Shown here in pieces: positions 1 through 10,740 of a stretch of DNA of 64,000 bases. The notes below the pieces were generated by a model, which was not told the DNA's origin, ran no database searches, and worked only from the letters and a program-made list of their open reading frames with translations. The DNA is taken from contig CM053029.1 in NCBI GenBank assembly GCA_028564925.1, positions 36,692,026-36,756,025 on the forward strand. Direction: 5' to 3'. The position numbers and the translations under genes were made by a program. The stretch is from Lithobates sylvaticus. Its lineage: Eukaryota; Chordata; Amphibia; Anura; Ranidae. Numbering within the stretch: position 1 is the stretch's first letter; the number at the start of each line of letters is the position of its first letter.

Positions 1-3000
1 GAGGACTACGTAACAGACTTTAGGCGGTGGAGTTCCGACACCTCTTGGAACGACGCCGCACTCCTCTATCAGTTCCGCATAGGCCTCTCCGAAGCTCTGA
101 AGGATGAGCTAGCCCGAGTGGGAATCCCTAGTTCTTTGGAGGATTTGATTCAGCTGTCTATCCAGATAGACCGTCGTTTAAGAGAGCGGAGGTCCGAGAG
201 GTCCAGCTTGACACGCCCCACATGGGTGTTACCCAAGGGTCCCAACTACCCTCCTACTCCCGTTTCCAACGTGCCTGCTGCCAACCCAGGAGCACCAGAG
301 CCCATGCAAGTCGGCCTACTCCGCTCACCATTATCACCCGAGGAGAAACAGCGGCGTCGCCAGAACAACCTCTGCCTCTACTGTGGGGAAGCTGGGCACT
401 ACGCCAACACATGCCCGAATAAGATCCGTAAGTTCAATTCATCATCCCGTGTGCCTTTCGCCTTGTCTCTAATAAAAGCCGCTCACATCGCTGTTCCTAT
501 TTCCTTACAGCTCCCAGGAGAAATACTCCAAGTCCAGGCTATAATTGACTCTGGCGCATGTAGCTGCTTTGTGGATCATGCCTTCGCTCTACAACATAAC
601 ATCCCATTAACACCTAAGCAGCATCAACTCTCCATATGGCTAGCAGATGGGTCAAATATCAAGTCCGGGCCTATTACCCTGGAGACACAACCCCTGTTCA
701 CCAGCATCCCACCAGGTCACCAGGAGCTACTCCGTCTGGATGTCATCTCCTCACCTTTGTTTCCTGTCATCCTAGGAATGCCTTGGCTACAGGCCCACAA
801 TCCCCAGGTCAACTGGGTCACCGGTGAGGTGACCTTTCAGTCCTCTTACTGTCTACAGAACTGTCTCAAGACCTTCCACCAGATTCCACCAGTTATTGGG
901 TGCCTAAAAACGGACTCTGAATTCAAAGAGTTGGTGCCACCAGTGTACCACAACTTCCTGGACGTGTTCGATAAACAGAAAGCAGACACCCTTCCTCCCC
1001 ATCGGGTCTACGACTGCCCGATTGAGTTACTACCTGGGGCCGAAATCCCTTTCGGGCGGATCTTTCCCCTGTCCGAACCTGAACTCCTGGTCCTCAAGGA
1101 GTACATCGATGAGAACCTCAAAAAGGGATTCATCCGACATTCCTCCTCCCCAGCGGGAGCCGGAATATTCTTTGTGGAAAAAAGAGATCACTCACTCCGC
1201 CCATGTGTGGATTACAGGGACCTGAATAAAGTGACAATTAAGAATCGGTACCCGCTTCCACTAGTCCCGGAATTATTTCAGAGACTCCGCTCAGCAAAAA
1301 TATTTACGAAGTTGGACCTACGTGGGGCCTATAACCTGATCAGAATACGCAAGGGTGACGAATGGAAGACAGCATTCCGAACACGTTTTGGCCACTTCGA
1401 ATATTTAGTCATGCCATTCGGACTATGCAACGCCCCGGCCACTTTTCAGCATTTTGTTAATAATATTTTCAGAGACTTTCTAGATTCCTTTGTAATCGTC
1501 TACCTGGACGATATCCTGATATTCTCCACCTCTCTAGAAATTCATCGTGATCATGTCAAGCAAGTTCTGGGCAGATTAAGGCAACATGGACTTTACGCAA
1601 AAGCCGAAAAATGTGAATTCGAACGCCAGACCATTCACTTCCTCGGCCTGGTTATATCAACTGGGGGTGTAGCCATGGATCCCCAGAAAGTCTCTGCCAT
1701 CGTGTCCTGGCCACCTCCAAATGACAAAAAGGGGGTGCAACGTTTTGTCGGGTTCTCAAATTTTTATAGAAAATTCATCAGGAACTTCTCCAAGATCATC
1801 GCACCTATCACTCAGCTCACCAAGAAGCAAAGCCGCTTCCAGTGGACTTCAGCGGCCCAAACCGCCTTTGACCAATTAAAAAGGGCATTCACCTCCGCTC
1901 CAGTACTGAAGCACCCTGACCCTGCATTACCCTACACTCTGGAGGTCGATGCTTCAGAGAGTGCAGTGGGAGCCATCCTGTCTCAACGCCAAGGACCCAA
2001 GTCTCTAATGCACCCGGTGGCTTTCTTTTCCAGGAAACTAGGTGTATCAGAAAGGAACTATGACGTAGGTGACCGAGAACTCCTAGCAATAAAACTGGCC
2101 CTGGAAGAATGGCGGTATCTCCTGGAAGGGGCAGCACATCCGATACTGATCTTCACAGATCACAAAAATTTAGAATACCTCAGAACTGCCAGACGCCTTA
2201 GACCCCGACAGGCCAGATGGGCTCTTTTCTTTTCCCGTTTTAATTTTCATATTACTTATCGCCCTGGATCTAAAAACTTTAAACCCGATGCCTTATCCCG
2301 AATGTTCACAGAACTTGAAACCCCGTCTCCACCAGATACTATCCTGCAAGCAGGGAATTTTCTCCTGACCCAATCCAGTTTCATGACACAGCTCCGCCAA
2401 GCTTCCGTGGAAACACAATTACCTCCGGGCATCAACCTTCAGGAGAAGGATGGGTTTTTTTGGCTCAACAATAAAATTTTTATCCCTCAAGACCTACGCA
2501 CCACCGTCTTACAGGCCTGCCATGACTATCCTCTGGCGGGTCACTTTGGGGGCCACAAGACTATGGATCTAATCCAGAGACACTTTTGGTGGCCAAATCT
2601 GGCCAGGGACTGCAGGAATTATGTTAACTCTTGTCTGATTTGTCTCAGAAATAAAAGCAGTAAAAATAAATCATGGGGCCTGCTAAAACCACTGTCTATT
2701 CCCGAGAGACCATGGGACAAAATCGCCATGGATTTTATTGTGGAGCTTCCCCCCTCTAAAGGGTTCTCTTCTATTTTTGTGGTGGTAGACCGCTTTTCTC
2801 GGATGGCACATTTCATTCCCATGAAAGGGACACCTTCAGCAATTGAAACCGCCAGGATCTTCATTAAAGAAATTGTCAGACTTCATGGAATCCCCAGTGA
2901 CATCGTCTCTGACCGTGGAGTGCAGTTCACGTCCAAGTTTTGGAGGTCGTTATGCAAGGCACTAGGTATTAAATGTAGTCTCTCTTCAGCTTACCATCCA

Positions 3001-4065
3001 CAGACCAACGGGCAGACCGAACGTACCAACCAAACGTTGGAACAATACCTACGTTGCTTCTCCTCGTTTTCCCAAGAGGATTGGGCCTCATTGCTTCCCT
3101 TGGCAGAATTTGCTTTTAACAATTCCATCCACTCCACCACAAACCAATCACCGTTTTTCTCCAACTACGGATTTCATCCCTCCTTTCTACCCGCACTTGT
3201 GCCCGAATCTTCTGTACCGGCTGTTCAAGATAGACTGGATTTCCTTTCCTCCAACAACCAGATGCTCAGGGAAACTATTGCTAAAGCACAGGAGGATGAC
3301 AAAAAATACTTCGACAAGAAGAGAAGGGGAGAATTGAACTTGGAGGTAGGAGATCGTGTGTGGCTATCTACTACAAATTTAAAACTAGCATGCCCCTCCA
3401 AGAAACTGGGACCTAGATACTTGGGCCCTTTCCCTGTCAAGAGAAAGGTCAACCCAGTGGCCTATGAACTTGAACTCCCTGCCTCATTCAGGATACATCC
3501 GGTGTTTCATGTCTCCCTACTTAAACCTGATGTTCCAAATTCCTTTCCAGATCGTGAAGTGGGACCTCCAGAGGCTATCCGAGTGAATGGGGAAGAGGAA
3601 TTTGAAATTGAAGCTATCCTGGATCACAGAAAACGGCAAGGTGAGGACCAATATTTAATTAAATGGAAAGGTTTTGGCCCAGAAGAAAATTCCTGGGAAC
3701 CAAGAACGAATCTTCATGCCCAGAGACTTATACAGGCTTTTCATCGTTCCCGCTCCCAGGGTTCGTTTCAAAGAGGCATCCGGAGGCTGCCCCTAAGGAG
3801 GGGGCAATGTCAGAGAACTCACGCGTTCCATGCCCGTCCTCGTCCAGTAGGGGTTAATCTCCGTTCGGCAAGCGCCAATACCCATGCGCAGCCTTCTCAA
3901 CGAAACCGAACGTGCGGGCGTACCCGCGTACCAACGCTGACCTGTGCGCGCCCTCGTTTGTCAATACGAACGAGGGCACGCACTTCCACGTCAGCACGAA
4001 CGTGTGCGCGTAATCACGCACGGACCCGTACCTCCACCAATCCCAGCACAAGGCGCCCTATATAA
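1..4065 (+). CDS. gag-pol polyprotein of Gypsy-1 (5' end outside window)
   Basis: The frame is open from base 1; the first ATG in view (118) is internal. Recognisable domains are the gag zinc knuckle C-X2-C-X4-H-X4-C near 373-416, the protease motif DSGA near 547, the reverse transcriptase with YLDD near 1501, RNase H from about 1925, the integrase H2C2 finger (about 2520-2655) with catalytic core to about 3100, and a chromodomain at about 3595-3750 with the W-K-G-F/Y-G-P-E-E-N-S-W-E-P signature. Chromodomains of this group are known to direct integration toward methylated-histone heterochromatin. Gag and pol are fused in one frame, as in many chromoviruses. The frame runs about 85 codons into the 3' LTR, and its stop falls in the LTR TATA box. 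Confidence 0.93.
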   Translation, partial: EDYVTDFRRWSSDTSWNDAALLYQFRIGLSEALKDELARVGIPSSLEDLIQLSIQIDRRLRERRSERSSLTRPTWVLPKGPNYPPTPVSNVPAANPGAPEPMQVGLLRSPLSPEEKQRRRQNNLCLYCGEAGHYANTCPNKIRKFNSSSRVPFALSLIKAAHIAVPISLQLPGEILQVQAIIDSGACSCFVDHAFALQHNIPLTPKQHQLSIWLADGSNIKSGPITLETQPLFTSIPPGHQELLRLDVISSPLFPVILGMPWLQAHNPQVNWVTGEVTFQSSYCLQNCLKTFHQIPPVIGCLKTDSEFKELVPPVYHNFLDVFDKQKADTLPPHRVYDCPIELLPGAEIPFGRIFPLSEPELLVLKEYIDENLKKGFIRHSSSPAGAGIFFVEKRDHSLRPCVDYRDLNKVTIKNRYPLPLVPELFQRLRSAKIFTKLDLRGAYNLIRIRKGDEWKTAFRTRFGHFEYLVMPFGLCNAPATFQHFVNNIFRDFLDSFVIVYLDDILIFSTSLEIHRDHVKQVLGRLRQHGLYAKAEKCEFERQTIHFLGLVISTGGVAMDPQKVSAIVSWPPPNDKKGVQRFVGFSNFYRKFIRNFSKIIAPITQLTKKQSRFQWTSAAQTAFDQLKRAFTSAPVLKHPDPALPYTLEVDASESAVGAILSQRQGPKSLMHPVAFFSRKLGVSERNYDVGDRELLAIKLALEEWRYLLEGAAHPILIFTDHKNLEYLRTARRLRPRQARWALFFSRFNFHITYRPGSKNFKPDALSRMFTELETPSPPDTILQAGNFLLTQSSFMTQLRQASVETQLPPGINLQEKDGFFWLNNKIFIPQDLRTTVLQACHDYPLAGHFGGHKTMDLIQRHFWWPNLARDCRNYVNSCLICLRNKSSKNKSWGLLKPLSIPERPWDKIAMDFIVELPPSKGFSSIFVVVDRFSRMAHFIPMKGTPSAIETARIFIKEIVRLHGIPSDIVSDRGVQFTSKFWRSLCKALGIKCSLSSAYHPQTNGQTERTNQTLEQYLRCFSSFSQEDWASLLPLAEFAFNNSIHSTTNQSPFFSNYGFHPSFLPALVPESSVPAVQDRLDFLSSNNQMLRETIAKAQEDDKKYFDKKRRGELNLEVGDRVWLSTTNLKLACPSKKLGPRYLGPFPVKRKVNPVAYELELPASFRIHPVFHVSLLKPDVPNSFPDREVGPPEAIRVNGEEEFEIEAILDHRKRQGEDQYLIKWKGFGPEENSWEPRTNLHAQRLIQAFHRSRSQGSFQRGIRRLPLRRGQCQRTHAFHARPRPVGVNLRSASANTHAQPSQRNRTCGRTRVPTLTCARPRLSIRTRARTSTSARTCARNHARTRTSTNPSTRRPI

Positions 4066-4674
4066 ACAGGGCCTTCACATGATGTCAGTGCTGGATCGTC
4101 TTCAGTCTTATCTCCTGAATACCTGCCTGAAGTTCCTGCCTACCTTGGTCCTGATTCACCTGGTTTTCCTGTTACCCTTCCTGGATTGACCCCGCTTACT
4201 GACTGCTTCCTTTGGTTTGACCTCAGCTTGGATCCCTGGACTACGGCTCTGCTCTCTGATTCGGTACCTTATCACCTGCCTGTTGCCAACCTATTGCCTG
4301 CCTTGACCACGAACTTGCCTTCTGCCTTGTACCTTGTTTGCCAGCCAGTTGCCGACCTACTTGCCTGCTTTTTGACCACGAACTTGCCCTCTGCCTTGTA
4401 CCTTGTTTGCCAGCCAGTTGCCGACCTGTTTCCTGTCTTGACCTCGCGGTGCCTACATCCATCTGTTTGGCTGTTGCTGCACACAGCCTTGGATACCAAC
4501 GTGAACACCAGCTCTTCAGAGGAACCAGTACTTCCAAGTACCAGTCTACCAGCCGCAGGCACTTGCACCCTTTCGTGCCCCAGCACTCCCTGTTCCCACC
4601 ACCAGGGGTGTTTGGACCGGAACCGTGCACGAGGCCATCCCCAGCATCCGGACTCCGCTGTAAGGTACGTGATA
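3808..4674 (+). repeat. 3' LTR of Gypsy-1
   Basis: It begins with TGTC directly after a purine-rich tract. A TATA box (TATATAA, 4059-4065) lies in the same GGCGCC-rich setting as the TATA box of the Gypsy-2 LTR. I place the end near 4674 because the sequence around 4666-4674 resembles the terminal TACGTGACA of the Gypsy-2 LTR and the preceding 100 bases also look alike. The end could instead be up to about 200 bases further on. Confidence 0.7.
4303..4440 (+). repeat. 69-bp direct repeat, two copies, in the Gypsy-1 LTR
   Basis: A 69-base block beginning TTGACCACGAACTTGCC occurs at 4303 and again at 4372 with few differences. Such short duplications are common in the U3/R region of LTRs. Confidence 0.8.
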
Positions 4675-4898
4675 TCGCCTTTCTCCTGTCACAACGCCGC
4701 AGAGTTCTCTGCTGGACTGAGCAGGGAAAAGAGCCGAAGTCACACTACACTCATGGGAGGGCTTGACAGCACCTTCATGGTGTCACCACACTGGCGGGTG
4801 GCACCCAGGTGTGGGCTGTCCGCACCCCGATAGCGACGCAACTGTGCTAAATTTAAGATCCGATCCCTGATTCCAGGGGGGGGGGTACTTGACCCCCC
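4675..4898. other. Unassigned flank between Gypsy-1 and the LINE fragment
   Basis: This holds a G10 run (4876-4885) and GC-rich sequence. It could be the real end of the Gypsy-1 LTR or another element. I see no gene. Confidence 0.4.
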
Positions 4899-5505
4899 TT
4901 GCCCCTACCTGCGGAATGGTCCCCTTCCTCCAATATTTACAAACAGACCTATCTCAACTCTCTCAATTTATGCTTTCCTGGTCTAGCAGCCTTTAAAATG
5001 CTTAAATTACCGCAACTGCTATATGTTTTTAGGTCACTGCCCATCCCAGGGTCCTCATCATACTTCCGGAAACTGCAATCATTGATCAGTCGATACGTGT
5101 GGCAAAGCAGAAAATCAAGAGGCTCTTTTGCTAAGCTTCTTAAACATAGATTGTTTGGGGGCATGGTGTATTTCGATTTTAGAGACTACTACAATACTTC
5201 CCTATTGGCACAGCTCAAAGCATGGTTCACTACCCCAAAACATTGCATGGCAGGAAATGGAATGCATTCAGGTTCCAGGAAACAATATTTTGCAGGTTAA
5301 TTGGTAACCTTCAATCACAATCCAAAAACAGATTCATTTTTCTATTACATTAGCTACACTTTCAGCTTTCATTTATTTTTTAATGAAAACACCTGAAAGC
5401 ACATCCCCTACCAATCCCTATTTCTGTTCTTATGATTTTGATTCCCAACTTCTCATTAAAGACATGGACTGAAAAAGTTATTACATATGTCACAATGTTG
5501 AAATC
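4899..5505 (+). pseudogene. L1/Tx1-type LINE ORF2 fragment, C-terminal region
   Basis: The 133-residue frame 4899-5300 resembles the conserved region after the RT core of L1/Tx1 ORF2: AAFKMLKLPQLLYVFRSLPI followed by LISRYVW and GGMVYFDFRDYY. In L1 family proteins this block reads roughly K-M-x-x-L-P-K-x-L-Y-x-F-x-x-L-P-I, then a W, then G-G-L-x-x-P-x-x-x-Y-Y. Weak similarity continues to about 5505 in other frames, so the copy is frameshifted. It is truncated at the 5' side by the Gypsy-1 flank and at the 3' side by another repeat. I am confident of the family but not of the exact clade. Confidence 0.75.
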
Positions 5506-5883
5506 ACCTAAAGCGGTTGTTGTAAAGGCTGAAGGTTTTTTACCTTTGTGCATGAAGGTAAATAACCTTCAGTGCGCTCATATGCACTAAGCTGGGAGCG
5601 AGATTTGGAGATTGACTGGGAGATCGACACTTGGCACAGATTTTTCCAAAGAGCATTTAAAGTAATTGTAAATGTTTCCATGATCGAGGCAAGTGTTAAC
5701 ACCATCACTAGATCCCCACTAGCGAGCGATTGCTTTTGAGAACAAGACTGCATTAACTGAACATACCACAAAGCTTAGCCTGGCCCAACGCAGGCGTATA
5801 TTTGAATTTGGTGACAAGAATGGCAGGTTACTGGCACAGTATATGAATATGTCCCGCTATGCATTAAAGAGGGATTGCACCTA
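5506..5883. repeat. Hairpin-bearing repeat fragment
   Basis: It begins with AAAGCGGTTGT and contains an imperfect hairpin (about 5527-5575) in which a block ending TTTTTTACCTTTGTGCATGA is followed by its approximate inverse. The same hairpin type recurs at 11900-11945. It is probably a decayed MITE. No gene is visible. Confidence 0.45.
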
Positions 5884-6760
5884 AAAAAAAATATTAAAAG
5901 CCAGCAGCTACAAATACTGCAGCTGCTGACTTAATAAATGGACACTTACCTGTCCCAGGGTCCAGCGATGTCGGCAGCCGAAGCCGAGTAATCGCTCGGT
6001 TCTCGGCTGCTGCCGCCACCATTCTCGTTGAGGGAATCAGGAAGTGAAGCTTTGCGGCTTCACTTCCCAGTTCCCTACTGCGCATGCGCTAGTCGCACAG
6101 CGCAATGAGAATGCTCCGCGCTTTCTCTGGGACCTGTGTGTGTCCCAGCAGACAGCGCGGTGGGACAGGAAGAGGCTGTGACGGACCTAGCCGGGACACG
6201 GGCTGTTGGAGGGGACTGAAGGCGAGCCTGTTGCCTTGTGATTATGGGCCCTGGCATTTGGGGGAACAGTGCTCTTTGAGCTGCAGGCCTGGGACCCCTG
6301 AGCTGGTGATACTTGGATTCAGGTCCATGCTGGCCCCCTATACACATAGAATCTGTATGTGTATTTGGCATTAGCAAGAGACGCTAATGTCATGACTCAT
6401 GAACTCCAGCCACCTGTGTTATGTAATTGAGTATAGTCTGGCTTGTAGAAGTGTTTCACCTATTGTTGTGTGTGCTAATTAACCCTGCAATTGAATGAAG
6501 GAGCCCAGTGTTGATTAAGATAATTAGCTCATGCTAATTAGGTTAGGCTTGAGTCATCTGTCAACTGTATATAAGTGTGACATGTCAAATAAAGATTCAT
6601 TCCTGATGTAGCCTACACTGGTGTTGTCTGGTGACTGGGTAAGCTAAGGGGGTCTTGGATTGTGTGGTACCGGACAGAGGAAGCAGTTACGGCGGACATC
6701 TTGGGTACGAGGTCCGTCACAGAGGCATAGACTCCCGTGGTGATAACAATCAGCGCATAC
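5884..6760 (+). repeat. TTAA-type MITE copy 1, split by a solo LTR
   Basis: The sequence 5893-6176 matches the element at 22513-22957 (shared blocks GCCAGCAGCTACAAA, GGACACTTACCTGTCCC, TCCAGCGATGTCGGCAG). The match resumes after the LTR as ATAGACTCCCGTGG. The left end with AGCGGGA is missing and the right end is lost near 6760. Confidence 0.8.
6177..6721 (+). mobile_element. Solo LTR, 545 bp, with 5-bp TSD
   Basis: It starts TGTGACGGACC and ends GGTCCGTCACA, with GAGGC immediately on both sides (6172-6176 and 6722-6726). It holds a TATA box (GTATATAAG near 6568) and a polyadenylation signal (AATAAA near 6588), the normal U3-R layout. No internal retroelement sequence is present, so it is a recombination-derived solo LTR of a retrovirus or Gypsy-like element. 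It lies inside TTAA-type MITE copy 1 and is therefore younger than that MITE. Confidence 0.9.
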
Positions 6761-6769
6761 CCCCCCTGT

Positions 6770-7465
6770 CAGGAGAGCCGCCGATCGGCTCTCCTCTACT
6801 CGCGTCTGTCAGAGGCGAGTGAGGAAAAGCCGATCAACGGCTCTTCCTGTGTACATCGTGATCAGCCGTGATTGGACACGGCTGATCACATGGTAAAGAG
6901 CCTCCGCCGGAGGCTCTTTACCGAGATCAGTGTAGCGGTGTGTCAGACTGACACACCGCTCCACCGATCGCCGCGATACGCACCCCCACGGGCGCGCGGC
7001 GGCTGTTATCCTGAAGGACGTCATATGACGCCCAGTCAGCATAACGAAACCACTTCCCGGACGTCAATCTGCTATTGACCGGGCGGGAAGTGGTTAAGTA
7101 CCGAAGTTTGGCACCATTCCACGAGGATATGTGCAATGTTGAAGAGTGACATGTTAGGTATCTATTTACTCGGCGTAACTTCATCTTTCACATTATGCAA
7201 AAAAAATTAGCTAACTTTACCGTTTCATTTTTTTTAAAGCACAAAACCTTTTTTTTTCCCAAAAATAAAGCGTTTGAAAAATTGCTGTGCAAATACCGTG
7301 CGAGATAAAAAGTTGCATCGACTGAAATCGTATTTTCTATGGTCTTTGGTAAAAAAAAAAAACATATATAATATTTGGGGGTTCTATGTAATTCTCTAGC
7401 AAAAAAATTATGATTTTTACATGTAGGAGAGAAATGTCAGAATTGGCCTGGGTGGCAAGTGGTTA
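6770..7465. repeat. Hairpin-rich TTAA-type element remnants
   Basis: Perfect or near-perfect stem-loops follow one another: GGAGAGCC..GGCTCTCC (about 6771), TAAAGAGCCTCC..GGAGGCTCTTTA (6894-6924), AGCGGTGTGTC..GACACACCGCT (6931-6961) and CACTTCCCG..CGGGAAGTG. The block ends in GGGAAGTGGTTAA. It matches, in reverse, 21345-21560. A second unit (7097-7465) ends GGCAAGTGGTTAA and matches 26280-26600. These belong to the TTAA-flanked CCACTTGCC families. No gene is visible. Confidence 0.65.
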
Positions 7466-7576
7466 AATAGCACAGCTGCTGGCAACCTAGTGGCAGGCTG
7501 GCACGCACGCATGTGTGTGCATGCACATGAGCACAGGTCTGGCTGACCGGAATTCTCCGTGCGCATAACTATGCGC

Positions 7577-8209
7577 CAGTGTTGCCAACCTACCAGACTG
7601 AAATTTACTGACACGACACCCGAAATTTCCTGGCACAGCCAAGTTTTTACTGGCATTTCCAAAAGTTACAAAATTAAAGTTTTAAGTGCAAATTTTAGTA
7701 TTTAGGCCACAAACAAGTACAATATGCAACTAGAAATGTGATTTAAGGTAGATATTAGGGCAAACATTTATTTTTTATTTTTTTTCGATATAGTAAGTAA
7801 GTAGCTCAGGCACAGGACTCAGGAGGGCAAGAAATTAGAATAGGAAGGCACACACACATGAAGATGACTCTTGGTCCCTTCAGTCCACTCCAGTCTAAAC
7901 AGCACTGACAGTCCCGCTCCTGACCTGCTCTGCTCCTGTCCTGCAGACCCGCACATGAGGCTCTGGCTGCTCTGCTTGACTCCCTTGCACCATGACATCA
8001 CACGACACGCTCAGGCACTGCCTCTACCAGACCCGCCCGATCACACTGTAGCAGGGACTCGGATGGTCTCAGCCGGCTCTGGACCGAGCTGAACATCACA
8101 GCCAGATTTTTTACTGGCAACTTTTTCCTTTTACTGGCATTTACTGGCAGGAGAAAATTGCCTGTTTTTTACTGGCTGCCAGTAAAAATACTGACGGTTG
8201 GCAACACTG
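7577..8209. mobile_element. Non-autonomous hAT element, 633 bp
   Basis: The ends are CAGTGTTGCCAACC and its inverse GGTTGGCAACACTG. The flanks carry a perfect 8-bp duplication, CTATGCGC, at 7569-7576 and 8210-8217. Eight-base TSDs with CAG-type termini define hAT. Internally it is AT-rich with repeated ACTGGCA motifs near the right end and no transposase. Confidence 0.93.
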
Positions 8210-8217
8210 CTATGCGC

Positions 8218-8597
8218 CTGGGTACATGTTGTCTTTCCTGACAATGGGTCTGGCTAATAGGAATTCTCCGTCTGTGCATAACTATGCGCCTGGTCATATT
8301 TTGTCTTATTGGTAATTTACAGTTTTGTGTACCTTTTGATTTTCCCTGTTTCCAAAAAGGAACAATTTCAATTTTGCAAGTATTTATCAACTCAATTCAG
8401 TTTTAGCTTTTATTTTTAGCAGGAATTTTGTAGAAATTTTGGAAGTTATTTTGTTTTTGTGAGCGATAATAATTCATTTTTGTGTAAATGTATAAAAAAT
8501 ATAGTTTTGATAAACATTTGTTCAGCTATCATGGGATCTATTAATCAGAAGTACTTCCTTTTTATGATACCAGTTTTATGCTTTCAGAAAATGTATA
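8218..8597. other. AT-rich flank, no gene
   Basis: The first part repeats sequence found just left of the preceding hAT element (GGAATTCTCCGT plus GCATAACTATGCGCC at 7549-7576 and 8260-8292). The rest is AT-rich and featureless. Confidence 0.4.
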
Positions 8598-8825
8598 GTC
8601 TTAGACAGGGCTCAAAATTTCACATCTTGAGCTACTAGCCAGGCCTCAAGGGTTACTCGCCCCCAGTTGCCCCACCCAACCCCACCCATAAACATGCCCT
8701 GCCCCTAAACACGCTCGGCCCCACCCCTAAACACGCCCTCGTAAATTATCTCATTAAATGACACTTAAAATGTTTTATGCAGAATTAAGTTATAAAAAAT
8801 ATATATTAACAACAACAACTTTATC

Positions 8826-10183
8826 CATGCCCACCAATGCAGCCTGCCTGTGCCCACCAATGCAGCCTGCCTGTGCCCACCAACGCAGCCTGTGCCTACC
8901 AATGCAGCCTGTGCCCACCATCCACCATGCAGCCTGTGCCCACCATGCAGCCTGTGCCCACCATGCACCATTCAGCCTGTGCCCACAATGCACCCTGTGC
9001 CCACCATGCAGCCTGTGTCTACCATGCAGCCTGTGTTCACCATGCAGCCTGTGCACCCCATGCACCCTGTGTCCACCATGCACCCTGTGTCCACCATGCA
9101 GCCTGTGTCCACCATGCACCATGCAGCTTGTGCCCACCATGCACCATGCAGCCTGTGCCCATCATGCAGCCTGTGCCCACCATCCACCATGCAGCCTGTG
9201 CCCACAATGCACCCTGTGTCCACCATGCACCCTGTGCCCACCATGCACCCTATGTCCACCATGCACCATGCAGCCTGTGTTTACCTTGCAGCCTGTGCAC
9301 CCCATGCACCCTGTGTCCACCATGCACCCTGTGCCCACCATGCACCCTGTGTCCACCATGCACCATGCAGCCTGTGCCCACCATGCACCATGCAGCCTGT
9401 GCCCACCATGCAGCCCCGTGTCCACCATACAGCCTGTGTCCACCATGCACCCTGTGTCCACTATGCACCCTGTCTCCACCATGCAGCCTGTCTCCACCAT
9501 GCACCATGCAGCCTGTGCCCACCATGCACCATGCAACCTGTGTCCACCATGCAGCCTGTGCCCACCATCCACCATGCAGCATGTGCCCCCATTGCAGCCT
9601 ATGTCCACCATGCAGTCTGTGTCCACCATGCACCATGCAGCCTGTGCCCACAATGCACCCTGTGTCCACCATGCACCCTGTGCCCACCATGCACCATGCA
9701 GCCTGTGTTCACCATGCAGCCTGTGCCCACCATGCAGCCTGTGCACCCCATGCAACCTGTGTCCACCATGCACTCTGTGTCCACCATGCACCATGCAGCC
9801 TGTGCCCACCATGCAGCCTGTGCCCACCATGCACCGTGTGTCCACCATGCACCATGCAGCCTGTGTTCACCATGCAGCCTGTGCCCACCATGCAGCCTGT
9901 GCACCCCATGCACCCTGTGTCCACCATGCACCCTGTGTCCACCATGCACCATGCAGCCTGTGCCCACCATGCAGCCTGTGCCCACCATGCAGTCTGTGCC
10001 CACCATGCAGCCTGTGCCCACCATGCCGCCTTTGCCCACCATCCTCCATGCATCCTGTGCCCACCATGCAGCCTGTGCCCACCATCCACCCTGTGCCCAC
10101 CATGCAGCCTGTGCCCACCATCCACCCTGTACCCACCATGCAGCCTGTGCCCACCATCCACCCTGTGCCCACCATCCACCCTA
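8826..10183. repeat. 18-bp minisatellite (unit CAGCCTGTGCCCACCATG)
   Basis: The array holds roughly 75 units of 18 bases, with frequent shortened units (CACCATG) and variants (GTGTCC for GTGCCC, CACCCTGTG for CAGCCTGTG). Because 18 is divisible by three and the unit has no stop in any frame, long spurious open frames arise on both strands. The homologous unit recurs in the hAT element at 14140-15313. Confidence 0.95.
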
Positions 10184-10192
10184 CCTGTGCAG

Positions 10193-10525
10193 GGGAGGAG
10201 AGGAACAGGAGAGCCATCTGGATGTTCAGAGCGCAGGGAACACAGCAATAACAGCTTTCATTTCAATTGCCGAGTTCCCGCCGCTCAACGTCATATACAG
10301 CCCCGCCCCCTGGCCGGGAACTTTGAATAACAGATCACCTGTCCTGATTGGACGTGTTATCTGTCTATCAAAGTCCCAGGACCAGGGGGTGGGGCTGTAT
10401 CTGTATCAGCGAGCAGTGGGGAACACGGCAATGTTAAATGAAAGCTGTTAACGCTGTGTTTCCCCCTGCGCTGCGCTCTGAACATCCGAGCGGCTCTCTC
10501 TTCCCCTCCACTATCACTGGGAGAA
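10193..10525. repeat. Foldback, arms about 155 bp
   Basis: The left arm contains GATGTTCAGAGCGCAG (10222) and the right arm CTGCGCTCTGAACATC (about 10470). Between them the arms pair along nearly their full length (for example CCTGATTGGAC near the centre). It is a stretched imperfect palindrome centred near 10355, within the hAT element. Confidence 0.85.
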
Positions 10526-10740
10526 GGACCACCCAGGCTGCCGGCGATGCTCGCCACCCTCTGCTCCAGGCAGCCCTTCCTCGCCAGCCCCCAAAATGCA
10601 CTCGCAAAATGCGAGCAGGCGAGTGCAATTTTTGAGGGCTGGTCTTGGGGATCTTTTACAAATTCTGAAAGCTGAGTAAAAATGATAACAGTTTTGTGTA
10701 CCTTTTGCAAAAAGGCAAAGTTAAAACTAACAAATACTTG

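Larger units (their letters stand above)
1..4674 (+). mobile_element. Ty3/Gypsy chromodomain LTR retrotransposon, 3' part (Gypsy-1)
   Basis: The window opens inside the gag region of a Metaviridae (chromovirus-type) element, so its 5' LTR and gag start lie outside. Visible parts in order are the gag C-terminus with a CCHC zinc knuckle (373-416), aspartic protease, reverse transcriptase, RNase H, integrase and a C-terminal chromodomain, then a polypurine tract (about 3795-3807) and a 3' LTR. The visible coding part is one uninterrupted frame, so this copy looks whole as far as it can be seen and is probably fairly young. The LTR end is uncertain because the 5' LTR is unavailable; I placed it by likeness to the LTR end of Gypsy-2 at 61672. 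Confidence 0.93.
8606..10641. mobile_element. hAT-type element carrying a minisatellite and a foldback, 2.04 kb
   Basis: The left end CAGGGCTCAAAATTTCAC and the inverse of the right end, CAGCCCTCAAAAATTGCAC, form an imperfect inverted repeat. The flanks GTCTTAGA (8598-8605) and GTCTTGGG (10642-10649) match at 6 of 8 bases, an aged 8-bp TSD. Between the ends lie a 1.35-kb minisatellite and a 330-bp foldback. No transposase is present. Confidence 0.75.

Noticed and set aside
8758-10451. Long overlapping Cys/Pro/His-rich open frames (about 500 residues) on both strands
   Set aside because: All frames are open because an 18-bp stop-free unit is repeated; the array lies inside a hAT element and no domain is present.
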